In this document: in pieces, positions 9,252-17,608 of the stretch
Layout: every line of letters starts with the position of its first letter
Position numbering within the stretch: position 1 is the stretch's first letter
From: JAPHSX01 sp041554195
GTDB taxonomy: Bacteria; Pseudomonadota; Gammaproteobacteria; Thiohalomonadales; Thiohalomonadaceae
Length of the DNA: 64,000 nucleotides
Assembly: GCA_041554195.1 (NCBI GenBank)
Contig: JBFFMJ010000004.1
Span: 251,089-315,088, forward strand
Direction: 5' to 3'
Position numbers and translations under genes: made by a program
The notes under the pieces: model-generated
Seen by the model: the letters and a program-made list of their open reading frames with translations, nothing else
Told to the model about the DNA's origin: nothing
Database searches by the model: none

Positions 9252-9902
9252 TTGATGGAAACGATGATCACATGGAGCGTGGCTCTGCTGTTATGTCTAC
9301 TTGTCCTGTGGACGGGCTGGCAGCCGGTGCAGCGCCTGGTGATGGCAAGGCGCCGTCAGAAGCTGATCAGTGGTTACGGGGTGGCGCGATTGGACAACGT
9401 GGTGCTGGACGATGGTATCGGTGGTCACAAGGTGCTGGAGCATATCCTACTCACCCCGAATGGATTGCTGGTGTTGCTGCCACGTCACTGCGATGGCGCG
9501 CTCTTTGGTGGTGACAAGATCGACAATTGGACGCAGATGGTAGGGAGTAAAAGTTTCCACTTTGGTAATCCGTTGCATCAACTTGAAGAGTTGCTGGCCG
9601 TCCTGCGTTATCACCTGCCGGGGATCCCGGTGGAGGGGCGGGTGTTGTTCAGCGGCCACTGCCGTTTTCCCAAGGGGCGACCGGAGCGCCTGCTGTTACT
9701 CGAAGAGATGTCGGGTCAGGAGGGGCGTGTCGATCAGGCCGTTGTGCCGGTGCTGGAGCAGGCGTGGCAAAGCTTGCTGAGACTGCCACGGGCCGAGGCG
9801 ACGGCAACCGGCATGGATTATTCCATCTCCAAACCACGACTGTGGTCGGCACTGCTGCTGATGGCACTCGCAACAGCATGGCTGGTATGGCGGCTGGCAT
9901 GA
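9252..9902 (+). CDS. Membrane-anchored NERD-like domain protein with degenerate nuclease motif
   Basis: A 216-residue protein with a transmembrane helix at each end (about 8-24 and 196-213). The middle resembles a NERD (nuclease-related) domain: DNVVLDDGIGGHKVLEHILL, NGLLVLLPRH, DNWTQM and the typical FGNPLHQLEELL. In active NERD domains the strand after the conserved Gly carries an E-x-K; here it is LLPRH, so catalysis is doubtful. It sits 14 bp after cysS, and its stop overlaps the start of the following sensor kinase (ATGA), suggesting a linked role. The domain call is by pattern only. Confidence 0.6.
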   Translation: MMETMITWSVALLLCLLVLWTGWQPVQRLVMARRRQKLISGYGVARLDNVVLDDGIGGHKVLEHILLTPNGLLVLLPRHCDGALFGGDKIDNWTQMVGSKSFHFGNPLHQLEELLAVLRYHLPGIPVEGRVLFSGHCRFPKGRPERLLLLEEMSGQEGRVDQAVVPVLEQAWQSLLRLPRAEATATGMDYSISKPRLWSALLLMALATAWLVWRLA

Positions 9903-12058
9903 AAAGCCTCCTATTCTTACTGCTACTCGCCTCCACCTCGCTGCTCCACGCCTCCGAGCCGGTAACTATCGGCGTACTCAGTCACCGTGGTGATGAGGCG
10001 ACCCTGGCTCACTGGTCGAAGACCGCCGACTATCTGACGGCAGAGCTGCCGGATTTTCGTTTTACCATCGTGCCACTCGACTTTTCCGAGGTCGACCCGG
10101 CAGTGGGCAGTGGCTCGGTCGACTTCATCCTGGTGAATCCGGCGATCTACGTCAATCTTGAGGTGCGTCATCGCGTTTCGCGCATCGCCACGATGAAAAA
10201 CCGTTGGAAGGGCAAGGCCTATAACACCTTTGGCGGGGTGATCTTTGCCCGCGCTGAACGCTATGATCTCAATCAGCTGGAAGACATACGTAATACCACC
10301 ATGATGGCGGTGGATGAGACCTCGCTGGGTGGTTTTATGATGGCGGTTCGTGAGCTTAAGGGCGCGGGTATTAACGCCTACCGCGACCTGGCCGATATCA
10401 GATTTGGTGGCACCCACGATAATGTGGTGATGGCCGTGCGTGAGGGGTTGGTGGATGTGGGCACGGTTCGCACCGATATCCTTGAGCGAATGCAGGATGA
10501 GGGGCAAATCAAGCTTAGTGAATTTCGTATCATCAACCAGCATAGTCATGGAGGAGGTAAGGAGGAGCACGACAATTTTCCGTTGGTGCACAGTACGGCC
10601 CTCTACCCGGAGTGGCCCTTTAGCAAGGTACAGCACACCTCCAATATGCTGGCCAGCCGTGTCTCCATCGCCCTGGCCGAGATGCCCGAAGAGCATGCGG
10701 CGGCACTGAGTGGCAATTATGCCGGCTGGACCATCCCCCTCGACTACCAGCCGGTTCACGACTTGTTGCAGGAGCTGCTGCTGCCCCCATACCAGCACCT
10801 GAAACGCTTCACCTTGAACGATGTACTCTGGCGCTACTGGGCCTGGGTGCTATCTGGTTTGTTATTATTGCTGTTTATGGGGGGGATGACCACCTGGGTG
10901 TGGCGGCTTAACCGCGCCCTGGACGAGGCGAAACAGCAGCTGGAGCGTCAGCATGCCCTGATCCTCGATTCGGTGGCCGATGGCATCTACGGGGTTGATA
11001 CGCAGGGTAATGCCACCTTTGTTAACCAGGCGATGGAGACGCTTGTCGGCTGGAGTGCCGCGGAGCTGATCGGTAAGAATCAGCACCTGCTGTTACACCA
11101 TACCCATGCCGATGGGAGTTACTTTCCCGGCGTGGAGTGCCCGGTGTTTCACACCTTCCGCGATAATCAGGCACGCTATGTGGATGATGATATCTTCTGG
11201 TGTAAGGATGGCCGCAGTATTCCGGTGGAGTATTCCAGTACCCCAATTCGTGACGCCAGGGGCGAAGCGGTAGGAGCCGTTGTTGTGTTCCGTAATATCG
11301 CTGAGCGTAAGCGCACGGCGGAGGAGTCGCGCCAGCATCAAACCGAGATGGCCCATGTGGCTCGCCTGAGTACCATGGGGGAGATGGCCTCGGGTATCGC
11401 CCATGAGCTCAATCAGCCACTCTCGGCGATCACCAACTACACCCGTGGTTGCATACGCATGCTACAAAATGCCGAGTTTGAGCAGAAGGGACAGCTGGTG
11501 GCGGCGATGCAGCAGGCCGCCTCACAGGCCGAGCGGGCCGGTGAGATCATCCGTCAGCTGCGCCGCTTCGTACGCAAGGAGGCACCGGAGCGCGAGTGGC
11601 TGGATCTGGATGTCTTGATCCGCTCGCTGCTCAGCTTTATTCAACCGGAGCTGCGCAAGGGCGAGGTGAAGGTCGATCTGGAGCTGGCCTCCGGTCTGCC
11701 GACGGTGTGGGTGCACGGAATTCAGCTCGAACAGGTGTTACTCAATCTCACCCGTAACGCCATTGAGGCGATGCAGGATAATCGCGGTGAAAGGTTGTTA
11801 CATATCAGCGCCTATCAGCAGGGCGGGGCGGTTTATATCGAGGTGAGTGACAACGGACACGGTATTGATGAGGCCCTGCAGGAGAAGCTGTTTACCCCCT
11901 TTGTGACCACCAAGCAACAGGGCATGGGCTTGGGGCTCTCTATCAGTCAGGGGATCATCGAATCGCACGGCGGGCAGATGAAGCTTGAGAGTACCACTGG
12001 CGAGGGAACGCGTTTTACCATAATGTTGCCGCTACGCGGTGAGGGACATGAAAGATGA
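9899..12058 (+). CDS. TtrS-like sensor histidine kinase (PhnD-type periplasmic domain + PAS + HisKA/HATPase)
   Basis: Membrane sensor kinase of about 719 residues. The ATG at 9899 is chosen because it overlaps the upstream stop and begins a good signal peptide (MKSLLFLLLLASTSLLHA). A PhnD/phosphonate-binding-like periplasmic domain follows (EPVTIGVLSHRGDEATL to about residue 290), then a TM helix near 310-330, a PAS domain (DSVADGIYGVDTQGN), the H-box MASGIAHELNQPLSAI and the ATPase N, G1 and G2 boxes (LNLTRNAIEAM, VSDNGHGID, GMGLGLSIS). This architecture is that of TtrS, the tetrathionate sensor. No ttrBCA reductase genes are in the window, so the ligand may be tetrathionate or another small anion. 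It overlaps the response regulator gene by 4 bp. Confidence 0.85.
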   Translation: MKSLLFLLLLASTSLLHASEPVTIGVLSHRGDEATLAHWSKTADYLTAELPDFRFTIVPLDFSEVDPAVGSGSVDFILVNPAIYVNLEVRHRVSRIATMKNRWKGKAYNTFGGVIFARAERYDLNQLEDIRNTTMMAVDETSLGGFMMAVRELKGAGINAYRDLADIRFGGTHDNVVMAVREGLVDVGTVRTDILERMQDEGQIKLSEFRIINQHSHGGGKEEHDNFPLVHSTALYPEWPFSKVQHTSNMLASRVSIALAEMPEEHAAALSGNYAGWTIPLDYQPVHDLLQELLLPPYQHLKRFTLNDVLWRYWAWVLSGLLLLLFMGGMTTWVWRLNRALDEAKQQLERQHALILDSVADGIYGVDTQGNATFVNQAMETLVGWSAAELIGKNQHLLLHHTHADGSYFPGVECPVFHTFRDNQARYVDDDIFWCKDGRSIPVEYSSTPIRDARGEAVGAVVVFRNIAERKRTAEESRQHQTEMAHVARLSTMGEMASGIAHELNQPLSAITNYTRGCIRMLQNAEFEQKGQLVAAMQQAASQAERAGEIIRQLRRFVRKEAPEREWLDLDVLIRSLLSFIQPELRKGEVKVDLELASGLPTVWVHGIQLEQVLLNLTRNAIEAMQDNRGERLLHISAYQQGGAVYIEVSDNGHGIDEALQEKLFTPFVTTKQQGMGLGLSISQGIIESHGGQMKLESTTGEGTRFTIMLPLRGEGHER

Positions 12059-12678
12059 GTGATGAGGCAACTGTATTTATCGTTGACGATGATGAGGCCG
12101 TGAGGGACTCCCTCTCTTTTCTCATGCAGTCGGTGGGGTTGAAGACCGAAAGCTTTGATTCGGCCGACAGTTTTTTACAGGCGAGTCCCACGCAACGTGC
12201 CGGTTGCCTGCTACTCGATATCCGTATGCCGGGGATGAGCGGCCTGGAGTTACAGGGGGTACTGGAGGAGCGCGAAATCCATCTGCCGGTGATCTTCATC
12301 TCCGGTCACGCCGATGTGCCGATGGCGGTACGCGCCCTCAAGGCCGGGGCCTTCGATTTTGTGGAAAAACCGTTTAATGATCAGTTGCTGCTCGACTGCG
12401 TACAGCGTGCCATCGAAGCGGATCGGCAGAAGCGTCAGAATGAGGCGCAGCTTGACGAGTGGCGCGCCCTGATGGCGACACTCACCCCGCGTGAGCTGGA
12501 GGTGATGGAGCTGGTGGTGGATGGGGCCGCCAATAAGGTGATCAGCGCCACCCTCGGCGTTAGCCTGAAGACCGTAGAGGCGCACCGTGCCCGTGTAATG
12601 GACAAGCTCAAGGCCGACTCGCTTTCCTATCTGGTTCGCATGAGTGTGGTGCTCAAGGCGGCACAGGGTGAAGCTTAG
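12055..12678 (+). CDS. FixJ/TtrR-family response regulator
   Basis: Partner of the sensor kinase. The 207-residue protein has a receiver domain (acidic VDDDEAVRDS, phospho-acceptor Asp in LLLDIRMPGMSG, Lys in VEKPF) and a LuxR-type helix-turn-helix (LTPRELEVMELVVDG, SLKTVEAHRARVMDKL). Start overlaps the kinase stop (ATGA). Target genes are unknown; the stop codon lies in a TAGGG-TTTT-CCCTA inverted repeat that could be a weak terminator or a binding site. Confidence 0.92.
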   Translation: MSDEATVFIVDDDEAVRDSLSFLMQSVGLKTESFDSADSFLQASPTQRAGCLLLDIRMPGMSGLELQGVLEEREIHLPVIFISGHADVPMAVRALKAGAFDFVEKPFNDQLLLDCVQRAIEADRQKRQNEAQLDEWRALMATLTPRELEVMELVVDGAANKVISATLGVSLKTVEAHRARVMDKLKADSLSYLVRMSVVLKAAQGEA

Positions 12679-12840
12679 GGTTTTCCCTAGTCACCTTGGT
12701 AATCGTCCCAATATTCAATTTATCTATTCTTCTGCATAATCCACCGCAGTTGTCGACCTGTGGAAGGGTCGGTAATGGCCGTCCTAGGATGGCAAGCTTA
12801 AAGCTGTGGTAGCTTTGTAGTTAGATACTCCCTCCATATT

Positions 12841-12866
12841 GGCGCTGGAGCGCCTGATTTATTTTT
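12841..12866 (+). terminator. Hairpin plus T-run (candidate rho-independent terminator 1)
   Basis: GGCGC-TGGA-GCGCC stem-loop directly followed by TGATTTATTTTTTA. It is the first of two tandem terminator-like hairpins in the gap before the ABC exporter. Confidence 0.55.
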
Positions 12867-12876
12867 TATCTTGTTA

Positions 12877-12898
12877 GGCAAAGGATTGCCGATCTTTT
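12877..12898 (+). terminator. Hairpin plus T-run (candidate rho-independent terminator 2)
   Basis: GGCAA-AGGA-TTGCC stem-loop followed by GATCTTTTTCC. Together with the hairpin at 12841 it should end most transcription from upstream, isolating the ABC transporter gene. Confidence 0.55.
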
Positions 12899-12991
12899 TC
12901 CCCCTCCTGTTTATTCATTTCGTTTGCTGATTTGCATTGCCGATCGTGACATGCCATCGTCTGTCGTTTGCATTTTTAGAGAATCGATCTG

Positions 12992-14785
12992 TTGGCTCCC
13001 GAGAACCGTCTTTTCGACTGGCACACCCTGCGTCGTCTGGCGCTAAGAGATAAGCGCGAGCTGGTGCAGGCCCATCTGGTGGCGCTGTTGGCCACGCTGC
13101 TGGCGGTGCCGCTACCATTGATGATGCCGTTGCTGGTCGATGAGGTTCTGCTGGAGAAACCGGCCACCCTGGTCGCCACCATGAACGACCTGTTCCCCGA
13201 GGCATGGCACGGCCCGGTGCTCTATGTGGTGGCTATTTTGCTACTGACCCTGGCCTTACGCTTTGGCGCCCTGCTGCTGACGGTGTGGCAGAATCGCTCC
13301 TTTACCCTCGTCGCCAAGTCGGTCACCTTCGCCATGCGCCGCGATATGTTGCAACGACTGCAACGCATCTCGATGAAGGAGTACGAGACGCTGGGTAGCG
13401 GCACCGTGAGCTCACACTTTGTTACCGACCTGAATGCCATTGATGAGTTTATCGGTAGCTCCCTCAGCAAGACCCTGATCTCGATTTTTACTCTGCTGGG
13501 CGTGAGCACCATTCTGCTGTTAATGCACTGGCAGCTGGCGCTCTTTATCCTCTTTCTCAATCCGCTGGTGATCTACTTTACCGTGGCCTTTGGCAAGCGG
13601 GTGAAGGAGTTGAAGCGGCGCGAGAACAGTGCTTTTGAGCTGTTCCAGCAATCACTGGGCGAGACTCTGGATGCGATTCAGCAGATCCGTGCCGCCAACC
13701 GCGAAACGTTTTTTATCGGACGCGTGGTGGAGCAGGCACGCGGCATTCGCGAGCACTCCGCCGCCTTCTCCTGGAAGAGCGATGCGGCGACTCGTCTCTC
13801 TTTTAATATCTTCCTCTTCGGCTTTGACAGCTTTCGTGCCATCGGCATGTTAATGGTGGTCTTCTCCGACCTTAGCGTCGGCCAGATGATGGCGGTCTTC
13901 GGTTACCTGTGGTTCATGATGGCACCGGTGCAGGAGGTGTTGAACGTGCAGTACGCCTACTACAGTGCCACCGCCGCGCTGGGTCGGATCAATCGTCTGC
14001 TGGCACTGGATGAGGAACCCGATTACCCGCACTTGCGTACCCCCTTTAGTGATAAAACAACGGTAGGGGTGGGGGTGCGGGACCTGCACTTTCGCTACCG
14101 TAATGAGGGGCCGTGGATCCTCAACAATGTCTCGCTAACGATCGCCCCCGGTGAGAAGGTGGCGCTGGTGGGGGCGAGCGGCGGTGGCAAGTCGACGCTG
14201 GTGCAGGTGCTGCTCGGGCTCTATCCGCCGGACAGCGGTGAGGTGCTGTTTGGCGGCGTGCCGGTGACGCAGATCGGCCTGGATGTGGTGCGTGAAAATG
14301 TCGCGGTAGTGTTGCAGCACCCGGCACTCTTCAGCGATACGGTACGTGCCAACCTCACCATGGGAGAGCCGCTGGATGAGACCGCCCTGTGGCACGCGCT
14401 GCAGGTGGCGCAGCTGCGCTCTGAGGTCGAGGCTCTGCCGCAGGGACTGGACACGGTGATTGGTAGGGGCGGGGTGCGGCTCTCCGGTGGTCAGCGCCAG
14501 CGTCTGGCCATCGCCCGCATGGTGCTCAGTGACCCGAAAGTGGTGATCCTCGATGAGGCCACTTCGGCCCTCGATGCCGAGACCGAGGCGCTGCTACACG
14601 GTGCGATGCGTCAGTTTCTGGTTGGTCGTACCACCCTCATCATCGCCCACCGGCTTAGTGCCGTGAAACAGGCCGACAGGGCCTATGTCTTCGATGAGGG
14701 GCATATTATCGAGCAGGGTAGCCACGATGAACTGCTGCAGCTCGATGGTCTTTATAGTCGACTTTATGGTGAACTTCAGCAGTAA
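12992..14785 (+). CDS. ABC exporter, fused permease and ATPase
   Basis: Type I (MsbA-like) half-transporter of 597 residues starting at TTG. Six predicted TM helices span about residues 25-310. The ATPase domain has Walker A GASGGGKST, Q-loop, signature LSGGQRQR, Walker B VVILDEATSALD and the switch His in IIAHRL. It is distinct from the msbA at 42560. The cargo cannot be read from sequence; lipid, peptide or drug export are all possible. The dksA-like gene follows after 18 bp and may be co-transcribed. Confidence 0.88.
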   Translation: MAPENRLFDWHTLRRLALRDKRELVQAHLVALLATLLAVPLPLMMPLLVDEVLLEKPATLVATMNDLFPEAWHGPVLYVVAILLLTLALRFGALLLTVWQNRSFTLVAKSVTFAMRRDMLQRLQRISMKEYETLGSGTVSSHFVTDLNAIDEFIGSSLSKTLISIFTLLGVSTILLLMHWQLALFILFLNPLVIYFTVAFGKRVKELKRRENSAFELFQQSLGETLDAIQQIRAANRETFFIGRVVEQARGIREHSAAFSWKSDAATRLSFNIFLFGFDSFRAIGMLMVVFSDLSVGQMMAVFGYLWFMMAPVQEVLNVQYAYYSATAALGRINRLLALDEEPDYPHLRTPFSDKTTVGVGVRDLHFRYRNEGPWILNNVSLTIAPGEKVALVGASGGGKSTLVQVLLGLYPPDSGEVLFGGVPVTQIGLDVVRENVAVVLQHPALFSDTVRANLTMGEPLDETALWHALQVAQLRSEVEALPQGLDTVIGRGGVRLSGGQRQRLAIARMVLSDPKVVILDEATSALDAETEALLHGAMRQFLVGRTTLIIAHRLSAVKQADRAYVFDEGHIIEQGSHDELLQLDGLYSRLYGELQQ

Positions 14786-14803
14786 TGTTTAAGGGATGGA
14801 GAT

Positions 14804-15151
14804 ATGAGTAAGGAGATAAATTTTGCACACTTCCGCCAGTTGTTGCGGCAGCGTCGCGAGACGTTGCAGGCACTGAACGATATCGGCCACGAGGCCAGCG
14901 CCACGGTTGAACTGGATCAGAGCAAGGTGGGACGGCTCTCACGGATGGATGCACTGCAGGCGCAGGCGATGTCACAGGAGACAGGGCGACGTCACCAGCT
15001 GGAGCTGGGACAAATCGAGGCGGCATTACGCCGCATAGAGAGTGGCGATTACGGTTACTGTATGGAGTGCGGTGAGCGGATCGCCGAGGCGCGCCTTGGC
15101 TTTAGCCCGGCAACACCACTCTGTATTACGTGTGCGGAGAAGGCCGAGTAG
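14804..15151 (+). CDS. DksA/TraR-family C4 zinc-finger protein
   Basis: A 115-residue RNA-polymerase secondary-channel type regulator. An N-terminal coiled-coil region holds the typical VELDQSKVGRLSRMDALQAQ. The C-terminal C4 finger is CMECGERI with the second pair CITC. It is shorter than E. coli DksA (151). It follows the ABC exporter by 18 bp with GGAGATATG, and converges on folD. A second family member is at 49912 in the ectoine operon. Confidence 0.85.
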   Translation: MSKEINFAHFRQLLRQRRETLQALNDIGHEASATVELDQSKVGRLSRMDALQAQAMSQETGRRHQLELGQIEAALRRIESGDYGYCMECGERIAEARLGFSPATPLCITCAEKAE

Positions 15152-15185
15152 CGGGAAATTTGTTCCGTCAACGCGACAAGATATA

Positions 15186-16040
15186 CTAGCCGTCGCGACG
15201 GTCTGCGGCATCGACGGTGTTTTGCAGCAGGGTGGCCACGGTCATCGGCCCGACACCACCGGGAACCGGGGTGATATAGCTGGCCTTTTCACTGGCCGAG
15301 GAAAACTCCACATCGCCTACCAGTTTGCCGCTCTCCAGACGGTTAATGCCGACATCGATCACGATTACCCCCTCCTTTAGCCACTCACCCTTAATCATCT
15401 CCGGGCGTCCCACCGCGGCGACCACCAGGTCGGCCTTGCTCAACTTCTCCTGCAGGTCACGGGTCTTGCTGTGACAGACGGTGACGGTGCAACCGGCCAT
15501 CAACAGCTCCAGCGCCATCGGGCGGCCAACGATGTTGGAGGCGCCGACGATCACCGCATCCATCCCTTTAAGCTCAACACCGGTGCTCTCCAGCAGCGTC
15601 ATCGAGCCACGCGGGGTACAGGGGCGCAGGGTCGGCATTTGGATGGTCAGTCGACCGATGTTGTAAGGGTGGAAGCCGTCCACATCCTTGTCTGGATGGA
15701 TGCGTTCGATCACGGTCTCTACGTTAATGTGGTCGGGCAGTGGCAGCTGCACCAGAATACCGTCAACAGTGGGATCCTCATTGAGCGTATCGATCAGGGC
15801 TAGCACCGCCCCCTGCGTGGTCTCTGCCGGCAGGTCATGGGCCAGCGAGAGGATACCGGTCTCTTCACAGCCCTTGCGTTTGCTACCCACGTAGACCTGG
15901 GAGGCCGGATTCTCACCCACTAGCACTACGGCCAGTCCCGGCGCGCGCTGCCCTTTCGCCTGACGCGCCTCAACACGCTGCTTAATATCCTGGCGGAGTT
16001 GTGCGGCGATAGCCTTGCCGTCGATGATCTGTGCGCTCAT
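15186..16040 (-). CDS. folD: Bifunctional methylenetetrahydrofolate dehydrogenase/cyclohydrolase FolD
   Basis: Interconverts 5,10-methylene- and 10-formyl-tetrahydrofolate with NADP in the cytoplasm. The 284-residue length is typical. The active-site Tyr/Lys region appears as SQVYVGSKRKGCEE, followed by VDGILVQLPLP, the Rossmann GASNIVGRPMALELL and the C-terminal TPVPGGVGPMTVA. It converges with the DksA-like gene; its start lies about 180 bp from the tRNA operon. Confidence 0.97.
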   Translation of the reverse strand: MSAQIIDGKAIAAQLRQDIKQRVEARQAKGQRAPGLAVVLVGENPASQVYVGSKRKGCEETGILSLAHDLPAETTQGAVLALIDTLNEDPTVDGILVQLPLPDHINVETVIERIHPDKDVDGFHPYNIGRLTIQMPTLRPCTPRGSMTLLESTGVELKGMDAVIVGASNIVGRPMALELLMAGCTVTVCHSKTRDLQEKLSKADLVVAAVGRPEMIKGEWLKEGVIVIDVGINRLESGKLVGDVEFSSASEKASYITPVPGGVGPMTVATLLQNTVDAADRRDG

Positions 16041-16151
16041 GGGTCATTCAATCCGGGTGGTGTGAAGGGCGCGTATTTTCTCACGCCACCAGTTTTGATC
16101 CAAGTAGAGCGAACACGATTAAAATGAGTTAAATATTTTCCTGATAGAGAG

Positions 16152-16180
16152 TTGACCACGGCGGTATCGGCGGGTAGTAT
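16152..16180 (+). promoter_or_regulatory. Sigma-70 promoter of the tRNA operon
   Basis: TTGACC (-35, 16152-16157), a 17-bp spacer and TAGTAT (-10, 16175-16180), followed by a GC-rich discriminator (GCCGTC) as is usual for stringently controlled stable-RNA promoters. It lies 42 bp before tRNA-Pro. Confidence 0.75.
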
Positions 16181-16221
16181 GCCGTCTTCTCGCGTACCGG
16201 CCCTTAGGGGCGGGTAGCGTA

Positions 16222-16298
16222 CGGGGTATAGCGCAGTCTGGTAGCGCGCCTGCTTTGGGAGCAGGATGTCGGGAGTTCGAATCTCTCTACCCCGACCA
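16222..16298 (+). tRNA. tRNA-Pro (TGG)
   Basis: 77-nt cloverleaf: acceptor arms CGGGGTA/TACCCCG, T-loop GTTCGAATC and encoded CCA. The anticodon loop CTTTGGGA reads TGG. First of three tRNAs. Confidence 0.96.
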
Positions 16299-16323
16299 AA
16301 CATAGTAATACGGCTCGTATTCT

Positions 16324-16400
16324 GCGCCTGTAGCTCATCCGGATAGAGCATCGGCCTTCTAAGCCGAGGGTAGCAGGTTCGAGTCCTGCCAGGCGCGCCA
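16324..16400 (+). tRNA. tRNA-Arg (TCT)
   Basis: 77-nt tRNA with acceptor arms GCGCCTG/CAGGCGC, anticodon loop CTTCTAA (TCT), T-loop GTTCGAGTC and encoded CCA. Second of the cluster, 25 nt after tRNA-Pro. Confidence 0.96.
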
Positions 16401-16434
16401 TTTCTGCATGGATGCCTGGTTGAACTGTTTCAAT

Positions 16435-16512
16435 GGTGGCTGTAGCTCAGTTGGTTAGAGTCCTGGATTGTGATTCCAGTTGTCGAGGGTTCGAATCCCT
16501 TCAGCCACCCCA
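16435..16512 (+). tRNA. tRNA-His (GTG)
   Basis: Acceptor arms GTGGCTG/CAGCCAC, anticodon loop ATTGTGATT (GTG), T-loop GTTCGAATC, encoded CCA. The base before the stem is the G-1 that pairs with C73 and is the identity element of tRNA-His, so the gene is taken from 16435. Confidence 0.96.
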
Positions 16513-16520
16513 AACTCTAA

Positions 16521-16554
16521 ACGGTCCATGGTTTTCTGACCCTGGGCCGTTTTT
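16521..16554 (+). terminator. Terminator of the tRNA operon
   Basis: Imperfect stem ACGGTCCATGG / CCCTGGGCCGT around a short loop, followed by TTTT, starting 8 nt after tRNA-His. Confidence 0.75.
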
Positions 16555-16653
16555 CGTTGTCTGCTCCCCACCTGCACACTTCCCCGAAAGGGTGTTTTTT
16601 TCCGTTGTTGACCATATAGTTATAGCATCACCTTAACCTGTACGGTCACTGAC

Positions 16654-17583
16654 ATGAAGTTACGCCATCGGTTCACCCTGATCATACTATTGTGCGCACC
16701 TCTGCTGGTGGCGGCCGAGGCCACGCAACGTATCTATGTGGTGGGTTTTGCCCAGGATAATATGAGCAATGACTGGCGTGCGGCGCAGGTTCGTGAGATG
16801 AAGCAGGCGCTGGCACAATATCCCTTTATTCGTTTCATTCATACCGATGCCGATGGCAGTGCTTCACGCCAGATCTTCGACATGGAGCGTCTGGCAGAGC
16901 AGGGAGTGGATCTGATCGTGACCAGTCCGCGTGATGTGACGGCGATGACGCCGGCGGTAACCGCCATTTATCGTCGGGGCATACCGGTGGTATTACTGAC
17001 GCGGCGCATACTTAGCGACGATTACACCACCTTTATCGGTGCCGATGATCGGCAGATTGCCCATGAGGCCGCCACTGAAATGGCAAAGAGGATGGGGGGC
17101 AAGGGACGTATTATTATGCTGCAGGGGGTAGCCACCGCGACCACCGCGATAGCACGGCGTGAGGGGTTTATCGAGGGGCTCAAGGCCTACCCGCAAATGA
17201 AGATAGTTGCCAGTCCCGTAGCCAATTATAATCGCGTGGATGCCATTCGTGCGGTAGACAAGCTGTTGCTGGAAGGTGTCGAGTTTGATGCCATCTATGC
17301 CCACTCGGACAGCATGGCGGCAGGCGCTCGTATGGCGTTGAAAATGGCCGATGTTGATGTGAAAAAATTGGTAATTGTCGGTATCGACTACATTAGCGAG
17401 GCGCGTGAGGCGATTCGTAGCGGTGAGCAGAGCGCCTCATTTACCTATCCCACGGCGGGTCGTGAGGGGGCCAAAGCGGTACTCAATATTATTCAGGGGA
17501 AAAAGGTCGCAAAAGAGCAAAATGTTCCTTTTGAAAAGGTAAGCAGTGATAATGTGGAACTTGTCGAAACTATTTTCCAGTAA
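16654..17583 (+). CDS. Periplasmic sugar-binding-type protein (PBP1 fold, RbsB/LuxP-like)
   Basis: A 309-residue exported protein: signal peptide (FTLIILLCAPLLVAAEA) then a Peripla_BP_4 fold, seen in the repeated pattern YVVGFAQDNMSNDW, LAEQGVDLIVTSP, YRRGIPVVLLTRR, HEAATEMAKRMGGKGRI, FDAIYAHSDSMAAGA and IVGIDYISEA. No ABC transporter genes are near. The next gene, 25 bp downstream, is a membrane GGDEF/EAL receptor, so this protein more likely presents a ligand to that receptor (as LuxP does to LuxQ) than feeds transport. The ligand is unknown. Confidence 0.8.
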   Translation: MKLRHRFTLIILLCAPLLVAAEATQRIYVVGFAQDNMSNDWRAAQVREMKQALAQYPFIRFIHTDADGSASRQIFDMERLAEQGVDLIVTSPRDVTAMTPAVTAIYRRGIPVVLLTRRILSDDYTTFIGADDRQIAHEAATEMAKRMGGKGRIIMLQGVATATTAIARREGFIEGLKAYPQMKIVASPVANYNRVDAIRAVDKLLLEGVEFDAIYAHSDSMAAGARMALKMADVDVKKLVIVGIDYISEAREAIRSGEQSASFTYPTAGREGAKAVLNIIQGKKVAKEQNVPFEKVSSDNVELVETIFQ

Positions 17584-17608
17584 TTCCACCCTCCGTTAGG
17601 GAAGGACT

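Larger units (their letters stand above)
12748..12903. ncRNA. Candidate structured sRNA with GGA hairpins (CsrB/RsmZ-like), + strand
   Basis: The 313-bp gap between the response regulator and the ABC transporter has no credible ORF but folds by eye into successive stems on the plus strand: CGACC/GGTCG at 12754-12771 with GGA in the loop, GCCGTCC/GGATGGC at 12778-12793, AAAGCT/AGCTTT at 12800-12816, GGCGC-TGGA-GCGCC at 12841-12854 and GGCAA-AGGA-TTGCC at 12877-12890. Four GGA motifs fall in or beside loops, as in RNAs that sequester CsrA/RsmA. An extended -10 (TGCATAAT, 12733-12740) would start a transcript near 12748. I see no GacA box. It could instead be the leader of the downstream gene. 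Confidence 0.4.

Noticed and set aside
12750..12840. c-di-GMP (GEMM) riboswitch ahead of the ABC exporter
   Set aside because: Considered because of the hairpins, but the conserved GEMM bases are not present; the GGA-loop sRNA reading fits better.
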